NCBI GenBank assembly: GCA_964036275.1
Contig: OZ038436.1
Coordinates: forward strand, 20,363,904 to 20,427,903
From: Litoditis marina
Taxonomy: Eukaryota; Nematoda; Chromadorea; Rhabditida; Rhabditidae
Reading direction: 5' to 3'
Length of the DNA stretch: 64,000 nt
Positions 47,401 through 59,400 of this stretch are shown here, in pieces. The position numbers and the translations under genes were made by a program. Position 1 is the stretch's first letter. Each line of letters starts with the position of its first letter. Under the pieces are notes generated by a model. The model saw only the letters and a list, made by a program, of their open reading frames with translations. It ran no database searches and was not told where the DNA came from.

Positions 47401-49305
47401 CAGCACGTTGTCGTAGTTTTTATCGAAAAACAGGACTGAACTTAACTTATACCGGGTCATCGCAGGCTGTTCCCTACATGCTCTATCGCTTTCCAGCTAA
47501 TCAGTACAAGAAGATTGGTACATCTGAGCTCAACTGATCAATTAGGTCCCATTTTGAATATATACTTGTGGCGTAAAGACTATATCCTACCTTACGAGAT
47601 GAGCGAGAGGCATCCGTTGAAACAGTTGACTTGCGTGTTTGTCGCTTCTCCGCCATAGCTCCGATCGACGTTTTTGCCTGGAGACAAAAATGTTTATCGA
47701 TGTTCTACTTGAACTTCGAATGTAAAATTCAAAATCTACAACATTTCAACAGAGCGCTTGGACAGTTTCGAATTCATATTGTCCTCAGTCTGTTTCGGAA
47801 TATAGCAAAGCAAAAAGAAAACGATGTTATACTTTTTCGCGTATGCACCTTTCCGATAGCATTGCACGAGAGAACATGAGATGAAGTATAATCCTCACTT
47901 TCAAGGATTTATCCGTCTCCTTTTCCTCCTTTTTGTGATCCTTTTTTGGTTTGCGGCGAACCGCCACTGTCACGTCATTGTTGTCTGACTGAAAAAAGTC
48001 TTTTGTACGCAGTTCCAATGTATTTACAGAACGAGGGCATCGAAAAATAATACTGTATTGATGAAATTGTTCAATTCCCGGAAGATTTCTCAATTTACTT
48101 CTGATGATATTGTGCCTCCAAACACAACACATGAAAAATGCTCAAAAATCGAGACAAGTTAACGCTCTGGGTTTACGTAGACAAAGCCTGGAAACAACAT
48201 TCACAAGAAAGGAAACAGAAGGACTGAACCCGGCAGAAAATGCTGGAATACAAGAAACTATATAGGTGTGGTGTGATGATTCCGTTATACAGTTTTATTT
48301 TTCAGAGTGGGCGACGATTCAGCTAAAACACGTTGAGCTATTACTCAAGTAATGACTTCAACTAAAAGTTCATAACTTCACGATAGATACTATGAATGAA
48401 TGAAATATGATTGGTCAAATTTGAAAGAAATTTACTCATTCAGTTTGTTATACGAGACATAAGCCCGAAATGTTTTAGCTGAATCGTCGCCTACTCCTTT
48501 TCAGAATGGAAAATGTAGTTTGCTCACATCGGAGGCTGGTGATTGGGTGTGTTTCCGGTTCGTTTTTGACTTCTTCCAGCGAAGTGGTCTGAAAAAATGC
48601 AGGAATAACTCAAAACGAGATCAACCTCTGTTTGTTCAACAAGCGTGAGGCATTCTCTGTAAAAGTAATCGAATCCTGAAGTTGTTAACAGTCGCTATAA
48701 AAATTCCTTGAATAAAACTGTTCCAAAGTTATGTTATCGTACTGTAAGAGTCTCACTAGGAATATAAAAGAGTATACCTTGCTTTGCTGTGGTCGATGGC
48801 GGGACGGGAGGCGGTACTGCCTTTCTCGAAGACGGTTGGTTCGAAGTCCGGGTCATCCGCAACCACAAAGATTCTGAAAAAAGGTTCTAGTCAAACTATT
48901 GAGAATTGTGTCGCAGCTCAATAAATTTGAACAAACATGCTGATGTAACACAAAATTCATCTCATATCACGGAAAAGCAACGTTCTTAATCTCAACTGTT
49001 GTTCATTGGGAAGAAGTAGGCAGAAGTTTGAGCGAACACAGGTGACAATATTATGTGCTTATTTAAGTTACAGTAAGTCGAAACCACACTGCTACGATCA
49101 CGACTATAACCCACCCCTTCTTGCGCGCTTCCTCTCGTTTTTCCTCCTTGGTTAGTGGCTTCTTGGGAACTTGCTGAAAATACATTGGCATGAGTTTGAA
49201 CGGAGAAAACAAATCAGAAGACGGAAATGTTACTAACCAATTTGTTGTTCTGGTTCAGGTACGTTTGGTATTCATTTTTTACGAACTGAGCGTCCACTTT
49301 CTTGC
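43490..49305 (-). CDS. Large charged protein of unknown function, 18 exons, 5' end unresolved
   Basis: Exons 5'->3': 49238-49305, 49112-49173, 48778-48873, 48528-48588, 47899-47988, 47591-47677, 47067-47330, 46730-46778, 46553-46581, 46217-46321, 45808-45855, 45416-45550, 44967-45074, 44507-44582, 44215-44319, 44018-44121, 43840-43895, 43490-43583; 544 aa without the start. The N-half is Lys/Arg-rich and disordered (RRKPKKDHKKEEKETDK, QTRKSTVSTDASRSSRK, basic repeats). The C-half looks folded and helical (AARKILRVAHREKAFEKLM, VLKVLDVALDKTIDWM, NWARILLCYP, RGYILGCVLGPSD). It is probably nuclear, by composition only. At the second listed exon, the consensus donor (49116) breaks phase and a weaker one (49112) restores it; a one-base assembly error is the alternative. 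One intron (44320-44506) is GC-AG. A possible first exon (MAEVDG, ending 50783) lies beyond the family-2 element. Confidence 0.7.
44320..44506 (-). other. GC-AG intron with CT-rich tract
   Basis: The donor is AAAG|GCAAGT, the typical GC-AG context, and it is required for phase. The intron contains a long (CT)n tract at about 44370-44490. Confidence 0.75.
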
Positions 49306-49555
49306 CTGAAAAAACATTAATAAATAGCGTTTTGTAAGAAAAAACCGAAGTAATTTCAAATTTCGATACGTATCGTACTACCTAACGAGTTCGTTATGGG
49401 ATTTTAAACATAAGAATTACTAAGTTGGATCTATGATGATTTATCCACGGGTTAGCAGGACAAACTACTACATTAAATTAATACTAATTATTATTACATG
49501 TAAATTACCACAACAATAGAAAAACACCAATTTTTGGATTTTTGGGATGATGATA
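49306..49555. other. Region upstream of the charged-protein gene
   Basis: No in-phase start exon could be found before the mobile element. Confidence 0.4.
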
Positions 49556-49829
49556 TAAGACGGGTCCAACTAAATTTTTTCGAAATTTCCGTTTTTTTAC
49601 CAAAATGTTGTCAACGGAGTGGGTGTGACACGTAAACCATTATCTTGTCAAAGTTGCTGTTGTATCTGGGAAATATTAGAGCCAACCCAAATGACAAGCG
49701 CCAACATGGATATTGATGTCTGCCAAGTGATAATATCACTTCTCAACACTTGGCAAGTGATATTCTCACTGCTCAACACTGACAATTGCCAGGAACGATC
49801 CTTTTTCTTGACACGTGCCAACCAGGTTT

Positions 49830-49900
49830 TGCCTCATGTGGGAATCGAACCTGACCCCGCCACACCAAAAGCGAGACGCTTACCACTACACTAAGCGGGC
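49830..49900 (-). other. tRNA-like unit in family-2 copy 2 (minus)
   Basis: The same 71-nt unit as 13648-13718, with B box AGGTTCGATTCCC and a better-paired 3' half than the first copy. Confidence 0.6.
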
Positions 49901-50242
49901 TACATTCTAGAGCGCGAACAGTTCGTACACACACCGGGGCGGGCACATTCATGACGGGACGAGAATAGATTATCGAATTATGGGTGCGAATCTTTGAAAG
50001 AAAAAAAGAGAAGCGGCAAAGGGAATACAGTAAACACTGCGATGTTGGGCGAAAAGTTGCTACTGGCTTTTAACTAGCTGAAATGTTTTTTTGGTGTGTT
50101 CAGCTTTTAAATTCACGATTTATATTCATGAAAATTGATTTTTTCCATAAACTAATCCCTTTTAATACACTCGTGTGGCAACCTTAGTCTGAACAATTGC
50201 GGCGGGGTTATATATAGCGCGGTCCATTCTTTTCACATGCAG

Positions 50243-50315
50243 GTGCTCCCTTAGTGTAGTGGTAGTGCGCTTGCTTTTGGCCCAACGGCCAAGGGTTCGA
50301 ATCCTCTCAACGGTT
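50243..50315 (+). other. tRNA-like unit in family-2 copy 2 (plus)
   Basis: Matches 13226-13302, with A box TTAGTGTAGTGGTAGTGCG and B box GGGTTCGAATCC. Confidence 0.6.
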
Positions 50316-50577
50316 TGGCACGTGTCAAAATTAATCAGTGCAAATGGCAAATGGTAAAGATGATCCCTTCGGGTGACAAGTGACAAGCGAACTACGTTCA
50401 CTTAGCATTTGCCAAAAGAATCTGAATCTCATTTTCAAATGCCAACATCGCGTTGACAAGAAACCTAAAGTTGTGTCATTTCGTCCGCAAGGCGCAAGAA
50501 AAAGTTCCCGTTCACAGATTGACAGAAATCCGTGAATTACTTTGAATTTTGAAAAAAATTTAGTTGGAACCGTCTTA

Positions 50578-52122
50578 TATGAATGTGAAATTGCAATGTG
50601 GAGTTAAGAAATTCAGTTTCACTAGCTGAAAACTGACCGAGACCGCTGCCTAACATAAAGCAACCTTCTACCACCGAGCGCCTGACGAAATGATCGAAGA
50701 GAATCGTGGAAAGGAGCACAGAAACGTGACAAACACAAAGTGCGGAAAACGTGCCGGAGATTGAGCACGTTTTCTGTGAAACCGTCTACCTCAGCCATTT
50801 TTGAATCTAAAGAAAATATTTTGTACACTTTTAAGCAAAAAAAGCCTTTTTGGGATTTCATTGATTGCTATGCTACAACTTTGAGAGCTCACGAGTAGCT
50901 CATGACGTATCTCATGAGAAACTCATATGAACTTTACATGAGATTGGAGGGATCGGTACGCCGCCTGATAGTGGGTAGTTCCATGCGCTGTCCTCACTCA
51001 CTCTCACAGGGATTCCATTTGGCTTAGACTTGTGACGTAGACGATAAAGATAAGATACTTATACGCAATGAACAAGTATTATAGAGAGGACGATCCGTTT
51101 GGTCCAAGTTACACCTTGTTCGCTTCATTTTACGCATATATTACAACATATACAAACTCAATAACAAATTTTTATCAATATGACTTTTACCATAGTTCGA
51201 TTATAAGAATGGCCAAGCAGCAACCAGATGAAAATGTCGTTCCAAAGTAGCATCTACGGTGAATATTGCCCTATTCCGCTTTTTTGTAGTTTGATTTCCT
51301 AGCTTTTCGATCGATTTCCGTGAGTTGAGGCGCGTGTCAAAATCAAATTATAACAATAATTTAAGTACTTCCTTTGAATGAATTTATTAAGTATATGTCT
51401 ACTACTCTAATATAGCTGTGTTCTATCATTGTTGTGCTCTGAGTCAGCTGTGGTTATTAGCTCATACATGTATGCACCTTTAGCGCTTTAACGACAAATT
51501 TATTGATTCTCACTTTCCTAACAAATGTGGTTGAGTTCCGTTATACTACATCCGGCGTTCGTACTTTTCGCATTCTCATATACGTCTATAGTATAGTCTA
51601 AGGAATGTTCTTTTCTATACCTCTAGAAAACAATTGTTCACGTAACTAGGGTAAAAACTAATTTGAGATGGAGGAATATGAGTTTACTCACTGCAGCGAC
51701 GTTTGACAGATAAAAACACTGTGAATTAGATGGTTTTGAAACTGTTGAGTTTGGTATGTGGTTCGAACTTATGTATATCAGTAGCATTAGTGCGTTAATC
51801 TTTAATGAAGGTCAAAGCCACTATGATGATCGTATGATGATACGAAAAACAATTATTTCATTTACGCTGGTTTTCACACACTTCGCAAAAATGTTAGAAA
51901 CGGAAACTTACGAACATAAAGGAAGCTTGTATTACTGATTACATAAAATAGTGCCGATTTCAGTTCATAACATTTTCGAAATCTGGATAAAGTTCGATTA
52001 GACCTATATGTAGTGTAGACTATTCATATGTTCACGACATATTTTCGACTGAAAAAACTGAATATTTGTTTTTGTTTTCGTGCTTCCTGTATTTGTCCGT
52101 GTTTGAGTTGTAGCATGTGAGC
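50578..52122. other. Intergenic; one weak small ORF
   Basis: A 60-codon plus-strand ORF (51068-51250, MNKYYREDDPFGPSYTLFA... ending QQPDENVVPK) is the only candidate. It has no clear promoter or splice context, so it is not called as a gene. A minus-strand MAEVDG start at 50798 might be the first exon of the charged-protein gene. Confidence 0.35.
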
Positions 52123-55057
52123 ATGAATCATTCTTCTTGGTCAAACATGAATTCGACCACGACCGTTCGCTATACATCTCCGAATGGCTGCATGATAGTA
52201 TATCTCAGCTTTGTTCGATTTTTCGAAAAAGAAAACTTGTATCGTTTGACTTGTTTTGCCTCTGAGGAGTTCGGGTTTCACATTCTTACTTTTCAACTAT
52301 GTCGAAAATATTTATAACTATCAGCTGAACTTTTCGGAAACAATTATGCAATCAAAACACACTTAAATTTTGTTATCATACTGTAGAAATGTCAATAGAG
52401 AAGAAGAGACTCTACCACGAAACTTCATGTTACCCACTACTTATTCATAGTTGGTTGGATTGTGATTCAAACCTGCCATTTAATATTTCTTGCGTGTTTC
52501 AGATAAAGTTAACGAATGGAACAATTACGGAATAGTTTATACTTCTACGTCTCCCTTCGTTCTCTATGTGTGGTGAGTTCAACATTGTCTCGAAAACGAA
52601 CCAAGTTGAATGGTGATGGTAACTTGGAGAGCATAAAATATCTGGATACTGAATTTGTGCTGTGTACAAACATACTTTTGTTATGAATCCGAACCGTGAG
52701 CCCACTTTCAGAAGTTACCTTTAGCGACTGCATAACTTTTGTGATTAGCCACCAGGCTCAACGAGTTTCCAAAAAACTGTTTATTCAATCGTTTTATTTC
52801 ACCGAAAATTATCGATATTTGAAATACCTGATATTAAGGTGAGGGAAAGTCAGAACTACATCTGGTCCTCTGTTATGCTGTGTTTAAAAAGGCCTCATGT
52901 GAATCAAAAACCAATTTGGTGCTAGACTGTACGCCATAACCCCAAAACCACGCATCTATTCAATCACACGCTGCGCTTGCGTAAAAATTCATTCATTCCT
53001 ACAACTACTATCATTACTCAAATATGATGTTCCCAGTTGTGCTGTGTGATAATTCTGTTCGCCATCGCCATGTCTGACAACTGGACTTCCCGCATTCCGG
53101 CTGTTATTGGACTGACCTTCACACTCGTCTCCCTCTTGTTCATATCATGCTCGATGGCAACTCTCTTCGCCTGGGATCTAGATTCCATGAGCTTACCGAG
53201 GGTGGGTTGAACAGTTTATACTATCATTCTATAGGAAGTGAACGAAGCTTTGTTGTAGTTTAACTTTTATACGGGTTGTTGCTCACAATTTCTTATCGAA
53301 AAGCAACGATGTTCAAACTACAAACACAGCGGGGCAGGCCAACATACACTGTATGGTCCGAGTCTGGAAAAAATCGAACGCTATATTCACCAATCACCAA
53401 CTTGAACGAAATCAGTCTAAACGAGCGTGATTAATCCGTAAAACTCATTCAAAGCTGTCAAAAGAGCAAAGAGTCTGTTTTGCGTTCTCAATCAGCGAAT
53501 GTCTTCGAATCGAATATCTCAACTGCTTCTGGTGTTGAACATTCGTTGCTCGCTTTTTGAGCATTTTAACCGTTTGCCAACGGGGGTTGATAGTGTCTAG
53601 CTCAAGAATGTGCAAGGACGATGCTTTTTGATGATTCTAACAAAATTAGTATGATCTACTCCGGTTCTCCTTATGCGTTTCTCCATTGTTGTCTTAAATA
53701 CTAAATACCAACCTTGAAAACTACTAGCGTAGTTCACTTGTTAGTTCGGCGGTGAGTAGCTCAGTGTTCTTTCTGCTCTAACTCGTATTCTAAATTGGGG
53801 GTATAAACATTTTTCCAGAGATCCGTGTTCGTTTGGGTGTTTCTTCTCTGCTCTCTTATTGCTGCCGTCATGTATCTTGTAGCGCCCTCAGTCTGTGACA
53901 AATTCAATCAATACGGATGTTTCGTTACGCAACAGTCAACCGGGTTCAAAATTGCTGCGGTAGGTCGTATTTATTGCTCCCTTCTGCATTGTACGGTTGT
54001 GGCTGTAAACAAGTATTGAACATGTTCAGCTACCTTTAACTTCAAGTCAGAATATTATAAAAACGGTAGGCGTGGTCCGGGCGAGAGTTGAGGAACAACC
54101 GAAGTCAGAGACGTTTCAGAGAGAAAAGCTCTGAGATACAGGGAAAATTACGACTAGAATAGACTCTAATATTGCGTAAAGTTGTGCAGAAAACTTACGC
54201 AAAGAAAAATGAGGCAAAAGTGAAATATTACAATCGTATCAGAAATCCTTGTATAGAAACGCAAAGTTCAGTTTTTGAAATTGATAAAATGGTGCATGGG
54301 TTCGGAATATCTCGAAGAAGTTGTATGAGAACTTTTCATTTATTTTTCAGGCCTTCTCCATCATAAACGTCGTGTTCGGTATTTTCGATGTGGCACTGAA
54401 CTTTGTATTTTATTTTCGGGATAGGAATGACGGTACTGTTCATGCAGTTGCGGACCGACCAGTCCCAACGATATCAGTTATCGATATTACACAAGAGTGA
54501 GTTTCTAGTCTTTGTTCGTTTGTTTCTGTGGCATTTGAGGTGGTTCAATTATTTTACCCTTGATTTCCCTTGATTTGATTTACCCAGGAAACACATTTTT
54601 TTCACAGTCATAGTTAGTGAAGAAAATGAGAACGAAACATGTAGAAACATGTCATTATCTTTAGTGTCTTTTATCTTTTTTTTAAATCTCAGCTCTACTA
54701 GTGTCACAAGAGTTGATATATGGTGATTAACCATGATACTTATATTTGACCATGGTACTTTTATTACACATTCAATGTAGCCCAACCTCCCTATGACGTC
54801 ACCTTACACGTTTGCCAGTTCATTAGAGAGCAAAATGAAACCGGATAGAACAATTCAGATCATTCGGATTCGTTTGAAAATATCCGACTGATAAAAACGC
54901 TCTTGAAGAAAAATGTTCACAAAATCATTGCTTCGATTTCCAATGAATTCCAAAACGTCGTACTGACAGAAATATACTTTGTTCAAATAAATAACCTGAT
55001 ATTCATTTCAGTGAACCGTACGAGGTTGAGCGAAAAGGGCAGAGCACCTATGTTTAA
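52123..55057 (+). CDS. Four-TM-segment membrane protein
   Basis: Five exons: 52123-52197, 53037-53201, 53819-53959, 54351-54496, 55012-55057; 573 nt, 190 aa. Hydrophobic spans: CMILCCVIILFAIAM (about 24-38, across intron 1), IPAVIGLTFTLVSLLFISCSM (46-66), VFVWVFLLCSLIAAVMYLVAP (83-103) and FSIINVVFGIFDVALNFVFYF (130-150). The N-terminus has NHS and NST sequons, the loop before TM4 has Cys residues, and the tail is polar (DEPYEVERKGQSTYV). The topology is tetraspan/MARVEL-like, but no family motif was recognised. Exon 1 is the least certain; translation could instead begin at the ATG at 53070 inside exon 2. A polyadenylation-type AATAAA lies near 55,100. Confidence 0.7.
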
Positions 55058-55538
55058 CGAATTAACTATTTCTATTTTGTTGAAAAACTACAAATTTGTA
55101 TAATAAATCATATCTTCATTAAAAGTTCACTTACGAAAACCGGTAATAAAACATTCAAGACACAATCGAATCAAATCCCTCCTAAAACTTCACTTTATCG
55201 AGAAGTTGTTTTGAGTTTGTGCTGTTGAGAGCAAACCAAACTATTTCCCAAAGTTATTCAGTTTCTACCAGGTATCTTTCTACACAAGGAAAAATAGTAA
55301 TAATATTTACTGACTCCTATCTTATGCTTTGATCTATAAAAACTGAATGCTGAATCTGTAATTTTGCTCAGCATTGTTTTTTTTTTCCGAAATCCTTTTG
55401 GGAAAGAAATGTTTGAAGTTCCGACTCATTGATGGATGAATTTATTCGGAGATTTCGATCCCAATCATTACGTACTACTCTTTTCCTATGACGATATATT
55501 TTCATTGTTTCATGTTTTCAGTAGTAGACAGTAAAATA

Positions 55539-55544
55539 TTTATT
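55539..55544 (-). terminator. Polyadenylation signal AATAAA, NK6 gene
   Basis: By eye, it is the first canonical hexamer on the minus strand downstream of the stop at 56436. Confidence 0.6.
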
Positions 55545-55573
55545 AGAAGAAAACACATGAGCTATAACAAATA

Positions 55574-55583
55574 TTTTGTATGA
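55574..55583 (-). promoter_or_regulatory. Predicted lsy-6 microRNA site 1 in cog-1-type 3'UTR
   Basis: The mRNA strand reads UCAUACAAAA, complementary to nucleotides 1-10 of C. elegans lsy-6 as I recall it (UUUUGUAUGA...). Known biology: lsy-6 represses cog-1 through seed sites in its 3'UTR in the ASEL neuron. Confidence 0.65.
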
Positions 55584-55591
55584 AATGAAAT

Positions 55592-55599
55592 TTTTGTAT
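55592..55599 (-). promoter_or_regulatory. Predicted lsy-6 microRNA site 2 in cog-1-type 3'UTR
   Basis: The mRNA reads AUACAAAA, an 8-nt match to the lsy-6 5' end, 8 nt from site 1 and close to the polyadenylation signal. Confidence 0.65.
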
Positions 55600-56315
55600 A
55601 TCAGGAAGCACAGTATCCAACGACTTCGAAGAAAAAACAAAACGGGGGGAGATCATGAGTAGAAAAGTCGATAATAGCATTGTAATGCTATTTCTGAAAG
55701 GAAAGAAAACCAGGTCAGGCAAGAGAAAATAGCAAAAGAAAATAAATTATGTTCATTAAAGAATAAAATCTACTCTTTAGAAAATGATATTTTTCAATGC
55801 ATTTGCTACAACTTTCCCCTGATGTTCGGTCGATTTTCGGAAACTACTAGAAAATTTAAGGCGATACAACGGTTCGGAAAAGCAAGAAAAACGTATGAAT
55901 AAAACAAATAAATCACCGTGTAAAGTTTAGTTTACAATAAGATCATCCCAAACAAGAGATACAAGCTTGGCATATAATTACACTCCAATATGTCCTTCAT
56001 ACAAATGCTTATTGGAAGAAATGGGGTGAAAACTGAGAAACTTTCGGAAACTTGGCTTTTTCAAGAGAAAAGTTTCATTAATTATTTTCATGAAATGATG
56101 TCTAAACATTTGCCATACGTTTACAATGAGCTTCCAGCTTTTCTACTCTCACAGATTTTAATTAGAGATTGAAAGATGGGTAACTTATAAACTGCAAACT
56201 ATTCATCATGTGATCTATACTCTCCGGTCATCTTTGAAAGCCACCCATCATTTCATTATCAAGTAAATTCATCAATAAATGCATCACTTTCTATGGCATT
56301 CACTACTATCCTGAA

Positions 56316-56410
56316 AGTAAATTGAATAGTCACGTAAAGTTAGCATGAGGCATCTCGGTTTCTGGGTTCTGCTGTGTTTAACATGTTTCACGTGACTGTG
56401 CAATTGACTA
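56316..56410. mobile_element. MITE with AGTCACGT inverted ends, copy 2
   Basis: It shares ends and internal words (gttctgctgtgttta, acatgtttcacgtgact) with 32771-32888, but is about 23 bp shorter. It lies in the predicted 3'UTR of the homeobox gene. Confidence 0.7.
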
Positions 56411-56435
56411 ACAGTTTACGACTGCTTTTAGTCCT

Positions 56436-59400
56436 TTAAATAGGTGAGGAAATGTACGGGGGGACCACGGATTGGAGGGAAATTCGTTCCGAGGGACTTT
56501 TCGAGTCGTCGCCTCTCTTGCCGAGAGCATTGTCCGCCGCCTCCTTCTTCCGCCACTTAGTGCGGCGGTTCTGGAACCAGACCTGAAAGGCAAAACATAA
56601 GTATTGATCGCGGTAACACGTGAAACAAGATGGTCACGTGACCTAGCGTAGCATTCATTCGTATGAAAATCACGCGGAAGCGGTCGTTTTGCTTTGATCT
56701 GTGTGTTTGTAGTTTGACTCTAATGTGTTTGTATGTGGCGTAATTTGACAGTTCTGTTGTGTTCGAGTTTGATCACAGTTATTTGAATGAATTACAAAGT
56801 TATATATTTTTTCATAGCTATTGTTTTTCCCTTCGCAACATTTTCGCTACTTCTCAGCGTTTTTTCGAGAGTCCTCAATCGTATTCGAAACGTGCTCTGA
56901 TTGTAATACTTCAATTACTCTCCAACTACCGTAGTCGATTGCTGTCATTAGAGCATTGAAATGGCGGAGATCGCGCGAAATTCAAAATTCAATTTGTCCC
57001 TCGAGAGGCCGGGAAGACTCATGCAAATGCGAATAATTGGCCAGATGATGTGCTATTGGTTTGATGACAGCCAGAAATGATGGATTTACAACCGAACACT
57101 ATGTTTCCGCGTTTTTATGAAAGTAGTTCGGAAAACTTGAACCTACACTAGTTTCACGAGGTGAGTAAGATTGAGCGTTTTTATGGTTTCTCTATGGCCA
57201 AGTTCCATTCATGTTGGAAATTCTCACAGTTCTCCAATATTAACATAACCTAGACCTGTCAGGGGTTATTGTTCATCACTCGTCACAACTATATAACTAC
57301 TAGTGTGATATTCACGCGAAATACGAGTAAAAAGGCACAAATACGCGTATCACGTCATTCTAGTTCTTTTCTTAGAATAAGCTACAGAAATCCGTTTTAT
57401 TCCCAGAATCTGACCCCCTACTTGGTCATTGCGGCGCCCGATTATTACAAATGGTGGGTGATGGTTGTAAAAAGCGGGCGGTGTGTCTCTTCTTATTCAA
57501 CCGATCTCTCTTTCTCTCTTTGTCGCACACCTCAATTCAATCATCAAACATTTGCCCATTCAATTGTTGCAATGCACACCGAGACACGCTCCCATATATA
57601 TGATTATTACCGTATCAATCGATTCGCTGCGGGACGCGAATAACTCGTTCTATGAGAAGTGTACTTTTCAAAGAGTCTCATATTGGGACAGACAGTTTAC
57701 TAGCAAGTTCTCTGGTTGAAAACCAAGTGTTCTGGGTATAACAAATGATACTGTCCAATGTGTGGTCTTTATCATTCGTAGGTGAACCGCAACATTATAA
57801 GTTTGGAACGGCCTCTAGGTTCCTAGGTAGGTTTTGGAGAAAAGTTGTACCTCAAAAACTTTTCGCAACTTCTACAGGATCAAGGTAGCGTGCAGGAAAA
57901 CTACGCAAACAGTCTACTATAAGATGCGTCTCTCTCTTAGTACGACATTGATTAGCTAATTGACTGTGAATTGCCTGAGGCACTTTTCGCAGAGTCTATT
58001 TTTATGCCAAACCATTTTTATGTTGAAAAACGAATTCCTGAGACAAACAGAGAGCGACTCCACTTCCCCCAACGCGTTTTTTTTTCATGGTTAGAATTGT
58101 TCTAAAAGTACTGGTCGAAGCTAAATGACTAGAATTACATTTTGAAAACGTCAATTAGTGTGTACACAAGGTAGGTCGCCGGCGGCTAAAGCCGCCTCCG
58201 CCCCCCTTGTTTTTTTTTCCGGGCTGGCAAAAGCTTCTAGGAGTATTTGTTTAACATTCATTTTTTGCGATTCGCCGAACTCACGTTTTTTCACAACATA
58301 TATAGCGCCACACTTCACGTTAACATAAAGCGCGACATCTCTCTCTCTCTCTCTCTCTCTAACATAAAGTGCGAGACACATCCATAACATTGAGTGGGAC
58401 ATCTCTCCCTAACTCAGAGGACGACATTTTTCTCCAACATTGAGCGCGACATCTTTCTTTAACATAGAGCGCTACATCTCTTAACATAGAGCGCGGGAGT
58501 TCTCTCTTACATAGACAGCGAGAGTTCTCCCTAACATAGACAGCGAGTTCTCTTTAACATAGAGTGCCAAACCTCTCCTCAACATAGAGTGCGAAATCTC
58601 TTCCTAACATAGAGCGCGAGACCTTTCTGCCACATAGAGCGCGACAATTCTCCATAACAGAGCGTAAGCAAACACGATTTCCTAAACATAATGCTTGCAT
58701 TTCCCGAAACGTTTCCAATGCAACGGTCTGTACTATTATTTCAAAATGATTTTCCACCTCTCATCACCTCTCTCAGCCATACTCCGTAACCGTAAGCTCA
58801 ATCATAGAGCCGTAACAACACATGAAAAAATCTCTTTTTTGTCTACTATTTTCCGGGTGTAGAGGTTCTTCTTGGTTCTCCGGTCTTGAACAGCGGTTTT
58901 CCTCTCCACGGGCGACCGGCTCAGCAGCTTCTCCGAGAGTAGATCCGTCTTCGTCCATCCGCCCAATCCCGTCCAGAGCAGCCATCCTTCGAGCGAACAC
59001 ACCGTTCGAATGGCTCTTTCCGCTCAGCGCCGCGATTATATGCTTGATTTTTCCACGCACGTGCACTCTTTGTTAGACCCGTCTCTCCAGTCTATTCTGA
59101 CGTGAAACTCGTCCTTTATTGAGAAGGCTCACAGCCAAAACTGCAACCCAGCCGAGGCTCATTGAATGTGGGCAAAAATGAAAATCAGCAAAAGCACGTA
59201 TCGCTCACGCGCTTCTCCCCAAAACCAACTACAGAGTGCAACTTTTCGCTCATTTCTCGACCAAAAGGGCAAATGCATCATTGGAATCACACACTTTTTC
59301 CTTCACACAGACCAAACTACCCATTTATATTATTAGATGCTACAGTGTGTGATGTTTCCCGCTGTCAAGCTGTTAGTTAGTTAGTTCAGTGATTAGCTAT

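Larger units (their letters stand above)
49556..50577 (-). mobile_element. Family-2 large TIR element, copy 2
   Basis: 1022 bp, TAAGACGGGTCCAACTAAAT to ...TTTAGTTGGAACCGTCTTA, flanked by TA. It is inverted relative to copy 1, lacks the nested family-1 insert (empty site near 49735), and keeps both tRNA-like units. Confidence 0.88.
55520..56435 (-). other. Predicted 3'UTR of the NK6 homeobox gene
   Basis: The first minus-strand AATAAA after the stop codon is at 55539-55544, about 890 nt downstream. The UTR would include a MITE (56316-56410) and two lsy-6-type seed matches. Confidence 0.6.

Noticed and set aside
51068..51250. 60-codon ORF starting MNKYYREDDPFG
   Set aside because: Isolated, no promoter, polyadenylation or family evidence; mentioned as a weak candidate only.
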